Shown piece after piece: positions 1-13,300 of a stretch of 64,000 bases of DNA. This DNA is from Aaosphaeria pasadenensis (taxonomy: Eukaryota; Ascomycota; Dothideomycetes; Pleosporales). The DNA is taken from the NCBI GenBank assembly GCA_022813625.1, contig JAKLMB010000045.1:124001-188000 (forward strand), read 5' to 3'. Below the pieces are notes generated by a model. It ran no database searches and had not been told where the DNA came from. It was given only the letters and a program-made list of their open reading frames with translations. A program made the translations under genes and the position numbers. Position 1 is the stretch's first letter, and each line of letters starts with the position of its first letter.

Positions 1-377
1 TTTGGCTGCTTTCCGCTGCCATAACCTACTGTAGGGTGGTACAGGACGTACATGGCGACCACCTACATGCACATTACACACCTACATCCCCTCCGCGCAT
101 ACGGCAGCTAATTGCTGCGTACGCCGTACTGTAGGTACGAGTAGGTAGGGGGGAATGCACTTACTGTAGCCAACACCTCTTCGTACACGGCGTACACCAC
201 ACTACGTATCATTTGGCATCCCGATGGACGCAAGCAGGCATTGTTGAATGGCGATACGGCAGGGAAGAGAAGAAGAAGCAACCAAAGGGGGCGGCGAGAT
301 GCCTTGGTTCAATCAAGTTTGGGCGGTCATGTCCAATCCATGCTCGGATCACTACTACTGGTATTAAGTGATAGTTG

Positions 378-402
378 TTGGATATGATATGATATGATAT
401 GG
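378..402. repeat. short GATAT tandem repeat
   Basis: About four copies of the pentamer gatat lie in a row. This is a simple microsatellite in non-coding DNA with no gene attached to it. Confidence 0.7.
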
Positions 403-1191
403 AGGGATGGGTTGGGTAGGGATAGTATCAAGCCAACGTGGGTGCAGTGGCGTGGGATGAACACTGCTCTCTTCCGCCCATGGTCTTGTCTCCATGGTCT
501 CTCCATGGTCTTCGAGACTGTTTCTGGCACTTTGTCGGCTGCCCATTCGGGACTACTGCCCTTCGCTCCGGCTTCATGTAACGGACGGGGAAGTAGGGAA
601 GAGAACGCAAGGAGCAAGGAGCAAAGAGCAACGTACGGCGTGTACCGTGGTTACGTACTGTATTATGGTCGCTTTGCCCTTAGCAGTAGGTTAGGCTTTG
701 CTTGTATGCATCTCCGTAAACCGCGTAGACTGTGGTTACCTAGATACAAGTTAGATAGTTATTGTAAGGTAGGATAGATAGGTGGGTATCATGTTTGCCC
801 GCTGCTCCGTGGATTGTTGGTCTGTCCATGTTCGTCTGTTCGTCTGTTGGTCTTGTCTCTGCCTCCTTTCCCTTGCCATTCCTTTCACACATTCACACCC
901 CCCCTTCCCCTCTCCACCCACCCACAACCCCCCAAACCGGGTGATACACTTTCTTTTTCGAATGTTCTTCTGTGCACGCTGGGCTTCGCTGCCATCTCCC
1001 GTACTCTACCTAGTTTCAATGCGAGTCAAGATGGGGACGGTCCCGACTCCCCACTAATCACTTGTTACCGTTGCAGCTTGCTATTACGGTTGGTTGCTGT
1101 ACTGTGCCATGTCTTGTCCCATGTCTCTCTGTCTCTCTCTTTCTCCCATATTCCGCTATCCAACCTACCCCCTCCCCAATCTCCTCCTTCG

Positions 1192-1201
1192 GTATATAAA
1201 A
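1192..1201 (+). promoter_or_regulatory. TATA box of the small-protein gene at 2133
   Basis: The sequence tatataaaag lies in a strongly pyrimidine-rich stretch (about 850-1260), as in highly expressed fungal promoters. It is followed by CT-rich DNA and CAAT/TCAA-type initiator contexts around 1230-1300. The first plausible coding start downstream is 2133, which would give a leader of about 0.9 kb. The leader has a good donor (AAAG followed by GTAAGC at 1529) and acceptors near 1814 or 1821, so a leader intron is likely. That intron would remove an 87-codon upstream ORF beginning at 1540. The transcription start itself cannot be fixed from sequence. Confidence 0.5.
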
Positions 1202-2132
1202 GAAACCTTCATCCCCACCCTGCCGGTTCCGCTCTTTTTTCTTCAGATACTTCATTCAATAAGATCATCTTCCCTAAGCAGTCAATACATCAAGGAAGAG
1301 AAACAAATTTGTTGAACAATCCTGCCTCATCGTCATTCGTTGTCTCTGTTGTGCCACCTACCTATCTATACACCAATCTTTAGCCAACCATCATCACCAC
1401 CATCAACGTCTCTCCAAGACCATCCAAGTCGCCGGATAATTCGTATACCTGTCCACGTCTACGTAGGTACCAATCCAATCGTCCACCAACCAACCTCGAG
1501 CGCACAACTCCGTGGTACATCAGCAAAGGTAAGCCTTGAATGCAGCCCATCTGCACGTTCCCTTCCAATCCAACCTTGCACGTCCTGCTCAGAGCCATCC
1601 TGGAGAATTGCTTGAAGCCCAGCGTGCCCGTGCCAACACATCAGCCCTGCGCGCATCATTTAATATTAAATCTGACTCACAAATATCCAGGCCTTTTCTC
1701 GTTGCGCATATCAGCCTCTCTCCGTCGGAGCTCCCAAAACAGCCATTCCAATTTTGCCAACGAACTTATTAGTTGTCCGAGACAGCTCATAACCTCTGCT
1801 TGAGCCACCTTCAGACTACAGCTGGATTCCATACTCGACAATTCACCCTCCCCGGATTTCCCATTACGAACCGAGGTACTCCCTATTTAGCCTCCCATCC
1901 CCCAGTCTTCAACCCCAGGTCCCTTCCTGAGCCCTAGACTCTTCCGTCCCTTCGGCGATTCATCTGATAATTCATTCGCCTCGGCTGTACTGTCCTTTGG
2001 CCTACTGTCCATATAGCCACCACATCACTACCTTTTATATCAACTCCTCATCCACTTCGACTGCCCCAGGTCATCCAGGTGCAAATATCAAACTACATCA
2101 CCACTATCACAACATCAACAACAACCAACACA

Positions 2133-2357
2133 ATGCCTCTCCAAGCTTCTTCCATCAGCCCTCGCCAGCGCCTTTCTATCCTCACCCACTCAACACTGGG
2201 TCACGATGTCAGTGCTGCTCTGAAAGCCTCCAGCCTCAGCACACGCTCAGCACATGATGCTGGCGAGACCCCGGCACCACCACCATCTCCCGTGGACTTC
2301 TCGTTCCCTTCGACCCCAGCCGAACAGAGGAGTCCCAGTGGAAGCGAATCGAACTGA
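2133..2357 (+). CDS. small Ser/Pro-rich protein of unknown function (74 aa)
   Basis: This is an intronless 74-codon frame. I chose the start at 2133 because its context (ACACA before ATG) is a good fungal start context; an upstream in-frame codon at 2079 is not an ATG-quality start. The product begins with a basic, moderately helical stretch (residues 8-32, with RQRLSIL and a VSAALKASS segment) and ends in a Pro/Ser-rich, probably disordered tail. It has no signal peptide, membrane segment or recognised domain. The setting supports a real gene: a TATA box about 0.9 kb upstream, a pyrimidine-rich leader and a probable leader intron. I do not recognise the family. It could instead be a fortuitous frame inside a non-coding transcript. 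Confidence 0.5.
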   Translation: MPLQASSISPRQRLSILTHSTLGHDVSAALKASSLSTRSAHDAGETPAPPPSPVDFSFPSTPAEQRSPSGSESN

Positions 2358-5300
2358 TTGCCAACGTCCTGCTCTCTTCCCTTTCAAACGAGCTGACGTG
2401 CCGCGTTGATCTCAAACTTTACCTCTATTCGATTTGATTTGCTTTCCCTTTACCATCATTATGAACTGTGCATTTAGCGAGCGAGCGGTCTGGTCGGTTT
2501 GGTCGGAAAATGCTACGGTTCAGGTCCTCTCGGAGCATATTGGGTTTTTGTGTGACCAAAAAAAGAAAGTCAAAAGACTCGGGGCCCTGCTCACCGCAGA
2601 AGGAGTTATTGACTTGGAATCTTGCTTCTCTCTCCTTTTTTCTCCAGATCTTCCTCGGCTGTCATCGTGTATTCTTTTCTTTTTGACATATTTCTTTCCC
2701 GTGCGTTGATCGCCGCCGCATTGACCGCTTCTTTCGAGATTCCCCCTTCTTCATGTTCATTATTGAGGATGTACCACCAATCCACCATTGGTATACATCT
2801 GACCTTATTCTTTTTTCCGTCTTTTTCTTTTTCTTTTTGTTTGGGATAGATAGATATATTGGACCTCGCGCAAGTAACCTTTCATTCTATTTCCTTTCCA
2901 AACTAAGCATTCTGTTGCAATCCACAAGGACATGAATTTGACCATCTCAAAAATATATTGGTACCTTCCAATCAACTCATCTTTCCCTATGCAACCTTTC
3001 TTGTCTCGTCATCCATGTTTACCATTGATCAGTCAAGTACGATACTAACTACGCAACTATGAACGCCCTCTTCCAAGCCCCTTTTCTCACACCACAACCT
3101 CACTCATCCATTTCAAACCACCCTCACCTCTATACCCTCCGATCACAATCTCCCTCCATCACCTCATCTCAGCTTACCAACCAACCCCCAAACCCAAAAC
3201 CTCATCTAAACAACTTCGCACAACCATCCCCATCCCACCCCATCCCATCACCTCTTTCTCACATAATCCCCACCCCATACCCCTTACGTTCACCGCCCCC
3301 AAACCCACCCCCCGTAAGCAGGCACGAGGCAATCAAGGCAAACACCCAGACGCTTTTTCGCCCCGCGGCCTCGCCTCGCCTCGCCCCGCGCCGCACCGCA
3401 ACGCACCGCGCCGCCGCAGCGTTACCCGCACCCGCTCCCGAGGGGTGACCCCCGCCTCCCCCCCGGGAAAATTGCCCGTTTGCGGGCCGGGGGACGGGGA
3501 AGCGGTGAGATTCGTGACATGTGTCTCCGCGTTTTGTGTAGGTATGTGAGGGGTGGGCAGGCAGGCGGTGACTTGTTTGGGTAGGTTGGGCGAATGGTTA
3601 CGATTGCGGTTATGGATCGTCATGGTTAAGTTAAGCTATGGTACGGCACGGTACGTAACGCGGGTCGATGTTTTCTAGGTACGGCCTTTTTTCTCTCGCG
3701 ATGGGGTCTTCTTTGGGAAATACGGGCGTTTTTTTTCTCTTCCTTTCCATGGTGGATTTCTCGATTTGGGTTGCTTCGTAAGATGGCTATGGATTGGATG
3801 GCAAGAGAGACAGAGGGGTGGTGGAGGGGGGTATACAAAGTGTGTTATTGCATCGAAGAGTACATTGGCTCCGTAACAGGACGTGTATATAGCGTCCATG
3901 TACATACATAATGTATAATATACCTACACACAAAAACTCATGCATTCGTGCGAGTTGTGGACTTGCGTTGCCTGCACGCCGCACTCGCGCGCAGGAAAGC
4001 AAGCAAATCGTGCGAAACGACGCAAGGCCCATTATTACAGCTCGGGCCCTGCTATTGCATCGCTTCATTCTTCACATATCCGCCTTATCCATATGTATGT
4101 ACGCCTATTTGCCTGGATGCTAAAACGCAAGCGCGTTGCCTGGTTGTTGGCCCAATCCGAACCGATTGCAAGCTATGGATGATATTGCATGAAGCGCAGC
4201 ATGGTGGAAGAAATGGTCGGGGAATGGGTATTTAACCTCACCCCGGTCGATACATGAACCGTATGTACATACGGTACGTCCTTCCGTCCAGTGCGGATGT
4301 GAAGGTGATGGGATGGGGTGTAAAGGGTGACATGCCAGGCGACGCTGGGTGGTTGGTCAATGCAATGGTCGTCTCACTCGCGGGATGCATGCAGCCTGCA
4401 GACCGCAGACCGCAGACCGCAGACCGCGCTGCATGGAAGAAGTCTGGAAGAATTGAATTGGGGGATCTTGGATGCGGACAGGGGGGTGGAGAGAAGGTTT
4501 GGGCGAGACGTTTCGTCGTTCGGTGCAGCCGATGGGTGGTTGGATATATAGAATGGAAGAGAGGTGTGGACAGGACGGCAATGGGTATTGTACGAAGAGT
4601 CGCGCTTTTCGTCCCTGGTTCTCGGGCGGGTAATTCACACGTGTGGGATTCATTCGTGGAGAGATATGGGACGAAGATGCAGTGTGGACGTTGGATCTAC
4701 GCGGCGCCGGCTTGGACTGTAAGGTAAAATATGGTGGAGGATGCGGTTCGCATGGACTGCACGTACTGTCAGAGGGCGAGGTTTTGCATGGGTGGTTGAA
4801 AGTTTGTAGATCCTGCAATTAAGGTCCTCCGTCTAATCATGTCCTGTTTTGTGTATTTCTTCTCGAAGCAGTCGTGCCTCCGAACCGAAGGGTTAAGTTC
4901 GAAGGCTGGCCAGATGTCTTGAGTACCGTCTTCGCACTTCGGTTGATCTCTACCTTCATCAAGGCCTCTTGCAAGATCAACACACCACATTCCCTGTTCC
5001 TGAAACAAGACATAGACGTCCACACGCACCACCCATACAAAACAGCGAAGAGCCAAGGATGCACATATAACCTGATGCCGGCACCAATATAAGCGAATCG
5101 CCTCAAACGCATAAACATGCCCACGTCGCGCCAGCACTGGGGATTTTGTGGGGTGCAGCATCCGAAAATAAAAGTCCCAATATACACCTGCAATCGATGC
5201 TAATATAGGCAATTATACGGAGTATATCATAGGGCATTAATTCGATTCACCTGTCGTTCACTGCCATGATGGAGGTTGTATCGCAATTCCCTTTCCGTTG

Positions 5301-6522
5301 CAACCGCAAGCTCCCTTTCGTTTAAAGGCATAGTGGAGTGACTGGACCTTCCGAGTCTCGATTCATTCTCCAATGCGTCGCTTAAAGGGTGAAACTACTT
5401 GTATAGGTTGATCGGATCGTCATGCCGTTGATGTCGCGGGCCCTTCCTCCCTCCCTCCCTTCCTCCCGAACCGAGCCAAGCTTTGAAACACGCCTGGCAA
5501 CGGTCCTGTTTACAATACGATCTCGCTCCACCGTGGACATTAATGTCTATATGCCGTGAGCATGGATATGTGAGATTGTGGGTCGGTAGTTGGTGCTTTG
5601 CTATGCGTGATCACTTTCCATATTTAGAATTTAGGACGACACCTGGAAGCTTTCCATTCTCGACGCGGAGGCGCAAATGTATAGTCGACCAGGGAGAAAA
5701 GCGTCTTCTCTTCCCTCTCTTCCGCGGACCAGGACTTACGCAATGAATATCGAAAGCCAGGCTTGAAGCGAGTTGGTGTAGTGGCATCATCCAAGAAGGA
5801 GTACAAGTCCTTGCTCACTTTTCTCCATCCTTTTCTTCCTAGATGTCCAACATTTGGATTTTACCCCAACATGGGGAATTTGCCGTTCGTATCTCTTTTA
5901 CACGTATACCCCGAAATCGGCTGAAGAGAAATACGGGGGGGCTTGTCGTCAAAATCCCGGTTCAGGTTGGACTGGGGTGCATACAAAGTATTCTGGATCG
6001 CCGTGGCGTACCAGGTAAGTCCTGGGAGGCATAATGACTTAATGATGCATAAAAGGGTAAATATAGAAGGATCGTGCAGTTGTCTGGGGGAGCTCGACGC
6101 ATGTGTTTAGATCAGGCGTCAGCTAGGTGCGTCTCGTATTGAGGATGCAGAGGTCGAGAGCCATGCGCGTCTGTCGCTTGTGTTGACGCGGGATCATTGT
6201 TGTGATAGATGGTGGATTTTGACGAATACATGTAGGTGCTTTGCATATTGAACAAAAGTATGGAGTAAATTTGCTGTTCTATTTTCACAGTATACATGGT
6301 AGTTGATAGGCAGGGTGGTATTATACAGATGCTTGTAGGCTCTTCTTGCTCCGTGCATTGCTCTGGTAATGCGACTTCGCATGGCAGTGTATCGAGGCGA
6401 TCTCACAAACGCTCGGTTGGCGTCACCTCTTCAGTGGTCGCTCTTTGATTTTCACTCTTCCGCATCCCTTTGTACAAAAACTTTGATGGCTGAGGGGCAA
6501 CATGAGACGACTCGAGGGAGAC
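2358..6522. other. 4.2 kb without a convincing gene
   Basis: The first part is the likely 3' region of the 2133 gene. A C-rich then GC-rich patch follows (3060-3480), with frames in several registers, all low-complexity Pro/Ser/His or Arg/Ala. Frames of 100-157 codons at 4254-5212 overlap one another on both strands and show neither domains nor splice-linked partners. Numerous short GTAC/TACGTA-rich stretches occur. The right end (6050-6522) is probably the 3' untranslated region of the minus-strand gene that ends at 6523. No RNA gene or mobile element is visible. Confidence 0.6.
4401..4427. repeat. GACCGCA heptamer tandem repeat
   Basis: Nearly four perfect head-to-tail copies of gaccgca follow a related gcctgca unit. 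This is a small minisatellite in non-coding DNA. Confidence 0.8.
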
Positions 6523-8882
6523 CTAGTATCGCAATGTAGGTCTGACCGTAAACTTCGGTTCGACATTAGACAACCGCGTCCTTGTAGCGGAGCCATTGGC
6601 CATGTTACGGGCCAAAGTCGTGTAGAATCGCTTTGAACGCTGTGACCAAGATGAACTGCCTACTGCGTGTCTGCTCGAACCATTTTTAACGGGTCCAGCG
6701 GGCGCTCGAAGACGTTTAATCTCGGATCGAAGCTCCGACAGAGAGCGTAATTCATCTTTCAGGGACTCTGCTGGAGCTCCGTCGATGCGGAAGTTGTTGA
6801 GGAAGGAAGTATCTAGATGTCTATTATTGGCCATTGCCCAGGTTACTCGTTTTTCCATAATCTCTTCGGCTCTTTCGGCCTCAGCCATCAGTTCTAGGAC
6901 TGAGACCCAATTTTGAAAGCGCAAATCTCCCAAGGGGATGCCTGTTGGGCTTTGGGCTACCGTCTTGACATCGACCTCGGGAGGAGGCTGGTGAGGATCC
7001 GTAGTCAATTCGTCATAAACGACGTTCAAGTCTGACAACGTCCCGAGAGGTGGCTTGGATGGGTCTAGTACCATGGAGAAAGGCGATTGATGGATGTCTA
7101 AGGGCTGTCCTGACATTGTTATAGTCGCGATATCCTTCGTCTGTCGTATTATCTCGTCTAGCTCGCGAGAGAATGCTGTGGGATCTACAAACGTGAGCGG
7201 TCGCTCCCGTCTGGTTTGCTCTAAATTCAGCTCCTCTAAGACACTCAGCTCGTGCTCAGTACTAATGGCGTGCTTGAGAGTCTTCAATTGCTCTCTGGCA
7301 TAATCTTCACAGCCTGCACGCTTGCAAACTCTGGCAAGCGTGAGCCAGTCAACACGCGTGATTGGCCCCGCATTCTGCTCCGCATGCGAGGCAATCTGTG
7401 TCCAATATTGCTTTATGAGATCTGTGTCTTGTAGGTCTCCTGCAGCCAGAAGCACGATCCTACGGCCTATGTCAGATATGTCGATCTGCGCACTCTGCAC
7501 ATCATTCAAAGCCACTGTCAGTAGACCAGGCACTCTGAGCTTGCCAGCTAGACTGATCAGAGCGGTGAACACCTGGGGGTGTGGGGTCATTGCGGCTTCA
7601 AACAAGCTGGCCGCAATCCGGTGCGCTGTCACCGCTATCTGGTCGCGGATTGTGGCCTCGTCGCCTTCGAAGTTGTTTCCAGGCTCTTTCAATGGGAGCA
7701 ACGCACCGAAGGCATTTAACAAAGAGCCAATATGCGGTCCTTCTAAGGTGCCTCCGCACTCCAAGTAGGCGTATATCGCATTCGACATGCCACGAACTAG
7801 CGTGATCCTGTCCTGCAAAGAATACGTCCTCTCTTCAGCTATTCTCAATTTCTTCAAAAGTGAGGTCAGATGACCAGGTTGAAAAACCACACCCGATCGA
7901 CAACCCATCAGAAAAACTGTATACGCTTCAGTAAGTGACCGTTCGATCATGAATATTTCGAAAAATCTATGCGGAAGATCCGCTGGATGAAGACGTAGTG
8001 CCGTATCAAAGGCCAGGTAAGCGTTTTTCCAGTCGCGGGCCAGTACCCTTGCGGTCATAATACCCTGTAAAAGACTCATGGGAATGCCCATGATTGACAA
8101 GGGCTGGGTTCGGTCCGGTACAATGGCATCGGGCGAGAGATGATACTCCGCAAAAGTGCCAGGGAAGCGCTTCAAGGCCTGTATGTATAGATCCTCAAGT
8201 ACTGGAAGCTCAGTATTGCCTTGGTAGGCTAATAGTTCAATTGCGGCGCCATAAACGGCTGGGTCGACGAAAGTATCGTCTTTCCCAGAAAGCCATTGCC
8301 AGAATCTGATCCCTCGATCGTACTCCTTGCTCTCCTTGAACAAACTAAGTATATGAACGTTGGCTTGAGGGCTCGGTGGCAATTCTCCTGAGCAGATGTC
8401 CTGCACAATGCGCTCAATGAAAGGGTCTATGTCTGGCTTTCGAGACGGATTCGATCGAAGATAGGTATGAATCGCTTGTGCAATGCGTCGTGTGTCTTGT
8501 CTGCTAAGCAATGAAGATCCTTTGATGCTAGGATACCAGGCCATCATCTCTGGAAGTGCGCGCATCTCACATGCCTTGGAGAATTTATCTAGCATTTGCA
8601 TCTACTGCGAATAAGCTAATGATTTACATTACCAAAGAATTGAGGACTTACTTGTGTGCTATACATAGAATCTTCCGGACGCTTCGCTCTGGGTTTGTCG
8701 GCCTTCTTTTTGCGATCATTGCGTTTTGGTTTTGTGCTGTACGTGTGCTGCTGGATTCTTGTGTGAGTATAGAATAATAGCTCCGGTGCAGCACGAGCTG
8801 GAGGAGCACGAAGCAGTCGTGGAGCCAGAAATGGTGTAGAAGGGCATATAATTGACGCCAGGGATGCCCGAGGGGGAGGCAT
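6523..8882 (-). CDS. mitochondrial PPR-like helical-repeat protein (769 aa)
   Basis: There are two exons, 8882-8652 and 8601-6523, with a 50 bp intron (donor GTAAGT, acceptor CAGTAG just before ATGCAAATG). The first 77 residues are rich in Arg, Ala, Ser and Pro with few acids, then Lys/Arg-rich, as in a mitochondrial presequence. The rest is alpha-helical and repetitive: segments such as the one around the ILSLFKESKEYDRGIRFWQWL stretch, and later DWLTLARVCKRAGCEDYAREQL, look like PPR/TPR helix pairs. The length suits fungal mitochondrial PPR proteins that act in mRNA maturation, translation or complex I assembly (Rmd9, Cya5 and CIA84 types). I cannot say which, so no symbol is given. It is divergent from coatomer zeta across a shared 287 bp promoter. 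Confidence 0.75.
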
Positions 8883-9169
8883 AATTTGTGTTGGTGATTT
8901 CCACACAATCACAATTTATCGAACTTGATGTTCAAAAGTTGATCAAGGTCAGGTCGCGTTGACATTGGAACTTTTGGATTGCCAAGGACTTGCCCGATTG
9001 GTCGGAGTTGCGCTAAACGAGCCGCTGGAGACACCTCTATCAAAACCCCACTGGCAACCATCATCCCCGACACCGCATGCGAGACAGCTTTGTAGAGACA
9101 TTGCAAGCTATATACCGCCCATAGACACCTCCGAGAAGCTACAGATCTGCTCCGCCCAAGTTTCCGACC

Positions 9170-10041
9170 ATGGCACGCCCACTGTCGCTGTTCAGCGTCA
9201 ATGCTATCCTCATTCTCGGTATGCTCTAGTCAATGGGTCGAGGGTCAAGCCCATGAGAACAGATGCTAACAGACCACGACACAGCTATCGATGACGGCTC
9301 TCGCATACTGACGAAATACTACTCCAACCCCCACCCTCCTCAGGGCGCAACCGAATACCCCGGCCAGATCGCATACAAGACCGTGAAGGACCAGAAAGCA
9401 TTTGAGAAGGGACTATTGGGTACAGCTACCTCGCCGTTATCATTATAATCCTTCTAATGGTTTACTGCAGAGAAAACGGCCAAGCAGACTACGGACATTA
9501 TCCTTTATGACCAAAAAGTCATTGTCTTCAAGATGGAGTCGGACGTTATGCTATACGTGGTTGGAGGAGCGGAAGAGAACGAGGTTCTATTATACAGGTA
9601 CAGCGCACACGGATATCAAGCTTGGGAAGTATCATGATCCTAACTTATTCAGCGTCGTCCTTGCTTTGCGCGACTCGCTCAACATTCTCCTTAAGTAAGT
9701 TTCGATCCTCTGAAGCTGTTTCTTGGGCCCGCTAACAACGTGCAGGAATTCTGTTGACAAGCGTACAATTGTCGAGAATTACGACCTTGTGGTATGTTTA
9801 TTGCTACATCTTTAAAAAGGTTGCATCTACTGACTGCATATAGTCCCTTGCCGTCGATGAGTTGGTAGACGATGGCATCATCCTGGAGACGGACCCGGTC
9901 ATTGTAGCATCGCGCGTCAGCCGCCCACCAGCACAAGATATGGCATCTATGAAGAACATTGATCTTTCAGAGCAAGGCTTGATGAACGCCTGGGAGTTTG
10001 GCAAGAGGACTCTTGCGAATAGATTGCGTGAAGGGCTTTAG
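9170..10041 (+). CDS. RET3: coatomer subunit zeta (198 aa)
   Basis: Six exons (9170-9218, 9285-9419, 9471-9597, 9653-9694, 9746-9791, 9844-10041) encode 198 residues, the usual length for zeta-COP. All introns are GT-AG, and the first has a clear TGCTAAC branch site. The protein is a small longin/adaptin-sigma-type subunit. The start with VNAILILAIDDGSRI, the middle IILYDQKVIVFKMESDVM and the later ENYDLVSLAVDELVDDGIIL match the family pattern, ending with a short helical tail. Zeta pairs with gamma-COP in the F-subcomplex of the COPI coat, which carries retrograde traffic from Golgi to ER. No key segment is missing. Rqc2 follows on the same strand after 270 bp. Confidence 0.95.
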
Positions 10042-10311
10042 AGCATTTGTCCGGGCAAAATATGGCGTTGACGGCGTTTGTGGCAATTCAAGCATAGCGA
10101 CAACTAGGAGAACGATAATTCTCTGTAACAATTGAATGATGCGAATTGAGGACATAGAAATGATTGAATAAAGACCATACATTACATAATCGTCAGGAAC
10201 CGTGAATCAGCCCTACCGATCGCCCACTCGCTTGGCTTGCAGTGCGTCATTCTCAAGTGTAACACGGGACCCCGCCACAGACAACATCTTCAAGCAGCTA
10301 CTTGTCCCGCC

Positions 10312-13300
10312 ATGAAGCAGCGGTTCTCGTCTCTCGATGTGAAGGTAAATACGATTCAGCGTCCAAAATGCTTATTCCCCACTAACATGAGTTCTTAGGT
10401 CATCGCCAACGAGCTTTCAAAGACACTCGTTCCCCTCAGAGTCACCAATGTCTACGACCTCTCCTCTGTGCGCATCCCCAGCAGTTTCTTCCCTACACCA
10501 AATACTAACTGGCAAAGCGAATATTCCTCATCAAATTCCACAAGCCGGACCATCGAGAGCAGCTGATCATCGAATCCGGATTCCGGTGCCATCTCACGAA
10601 CTATGCTCGCACAACTGCAGCCGCGCCTTCGGGCTTCGTCGCCCGCTTGCGAAAATACCTGAAGACGAGGAGAGTCACCTCGATCTCGCAGGTCGGTACC
10701 GATCGAATCATCGAATTCCAATTCTCCGACGGCCTATATCGTTTGTATCTGGAATTCTACGCCGGAGGCAACATCGTCCTCACCGATGGCGATCTGAAGG
10801 TCCTTGCGCTTCTGCGAAACGTCGATGAAGGTGCCGAGCACGAGCGGCTGAGAGTGGGGCTCGAGTACAATTTGTCTCTGCGACAGAACTATGGCGGTGC
10901 GCCGGAGCTGACGAAAGAGAGGGTGCGTGAGGGTCTTCAAAAAGCAGTGGAGAGACAGCAGAACGCGGCCGCGGGGAAGAAGAGCAAGAAGCAGGGCAAG
11001 GATGCGCTCAGGAAAGCTCTGGCTGTCTCCATAACGGAATGCTCGCCGCTTTTGGTGGACCATGCGTTGCATATCGCTAAATTCGATTCGACTTTGAAGC
11101 CAGAGCAAGTGCTACAGGATGAAGATCTCCTGGATAAGCTCGTTACGATTCTACTAGACGCACGAACGATCTCGGAGAGCATCACCGAGGCTGATCCCGT
11201 CAAGGGATACATTCTTGCGAAACCAAATCCTGCAGCCCCTAAACCCGACACCGAGGGTGCGGAGAAGCCCAATCTACTCTACGACGACCTCCACCCCTTC
11301 CGACCTGCGCAATTCGAAGACTCAGACTACACTTTCATAGAATTCGAAGGATTCAGCAAGGCCGTTGACGAATTCTTCTCGTCCATCGAAGGCCAGAAGT
11401 TGGAATCCAAACTGCACGAGCGCGAACTTGCGGCTCAAAAAAAGCTAGACAGTGCAAGGAAAGAACACGAGAACCGGATTGGTGGCCTGCAACAGGTGCA
11501 AGAGTTGAATTTCCGTAAGGCGGAGGCAATTCTTGCAAATGTTCACCGTGTTACAGAGGCGATGGAAGCCGTCAATGGCCTCATCGGGCAAGGCATGGAT
11601 TGGGGTGAGATTGATCTTCTCATCGAACGTGAGCAAGCTCAAGGCAATGCGGTGGCACAGATGATCAAGCTTCCGCTAAAGCTTCATGAGAACACCGTCA
11701 CTATATTGCTCGACGAAAACAGCGCGGACCAGGCAGGACAGGAAGATGAGGAAGGTTATGAGACGAGCTCAGTCAGTGAGGATTCTGATGAGGATGAACC
11801 CGCTACGAGTGCTAAGAAGCCAAACACTCCGCCGAAAGTAGCAGCACCGCCCAAATTAGCAATCGATATAGACCTGTCACTCTCCGCATGGGCGAACTCC
11901 ACCGAATACTTTGACCAGCGACGGTCTGCAGCCGGAAAGGAGGCACGAACGCTTCAAGCATCCGAAAAGGCCTTGAAGAGCCACGAACGCAAAGTGCAGG
12001 ATGATCTCAAGAAGGGCTTAAAACAGGAGAAGGAAGTCTTGAGGCCTGTTCGAAGGCAACAGTGGTTTGAGAAGTTCATCTACTTCCTATCATCTGATGG
12101 TTACCTTGTGCTCGGTGGCAAAGACGCGCAGCAAAACGAGATCATCTACCGACGATACTTCCGCAAGGGAGACGTTTACGTCCATGCAGATTTGAAAGGT
12201 GCCCAACCCATGATTATCAAGAACAAACCGAATACACCGGATGCACCAATTCCGCCATCAACACTGTCACAAGCTGGCCATCTCTCAGTCTGTACTTCAG
12301 AGGCATGGGATTCAAAGGCCGTCATGTCGGCGTGGTGGGTCAACAGCGAACAAGTCAGCAAGACTGACCAGACTGGCACGTTCTTACCGCCTGGCATGTT
12401 CAACGTCACAGGGAAAAAGGAATTTCTGCCTCCAGCCCAACTCATAGTCGGATTAGGAGTGATCTTTGAAATTAGCGAAGAGAGCAAAGCTCGTCACCAT
12501 AAGCACCGCATTGGAGACACACCCACTACAGACTATACCGAAACGAAGGCGGAGAATGGAACGGCTGCCGCCGCTGATGGACAAGACAGTGACAGCGAAG
12601 AAGATTTTCCGGACGCAAAGATCGAAGAAGAGTCGGACGACGACTTCCCCGATGCCAAATTGGATGAGGGATCAGATGCAAGCGACGACGATGAGCCTTC
12701 CGGGCGCTCCAATCCCTTGCAATCCAACGCTCCTGGTAACCGCAACGATTCTGACGCCGACTCTGACGCGGGCGAAGAAGCTAAACCCCAAGGTGTAGCG
12801 GGCAAAACTACTACCACCCACGCGGAACAAGATGATGTTGGCTCTGTCGCCGATTCCGAAAAAACAGAGAGCAAACAGGGGAAGCGTCACTTATCAGCGC
12901 GTGAAAGACGTCTTCTCAGGAAGGGACAGACCCCAGACAGTTTGCTGAAACCCGAATCGCAACAGCAGTCTGATGAGGAGGATGATGATGCCTCTAAAGC
13001 TAATTTCACAGAGGATGGTACACAAACTTCACGACAATCGCAACCCGCAGCAAGTGTATTCTCTCAGACATCAAAAGCATCTACCAACAAGCCGCTGCCC
13101 AGAGGAAAGCGCGGAAAGGCTAAGAAAGTGGCTGCGAAATACGCTGATCAGGACGAGGAAGAGCGGGCACTCGCAATGCGTCTTCTAGGAGCAACATCAG
13201 GCCAAAAAGCAAAAGAAGATGAAGCGGAGGCAAAGCGAGCAAAGGAGGAGGAAGCCTTGGCGAACAAGCAGCGTCGTCGAGAACAACATCTTCGAGCACA

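Noticed and set aside
3059..3623. Pro/Ser/His-rich frame and an overlapping minus-strand Arg-rich frame
   Set aside because: Both are low complexity and overlap on opposite strands in a C-rich patch, with no splice partner or domain.
4254..5212. Overlapping frames of 147-157 codons on both strands
   Set aside because: They overlap each other, have no recognisable motif, and I see no promoter or splice structure that favours either.
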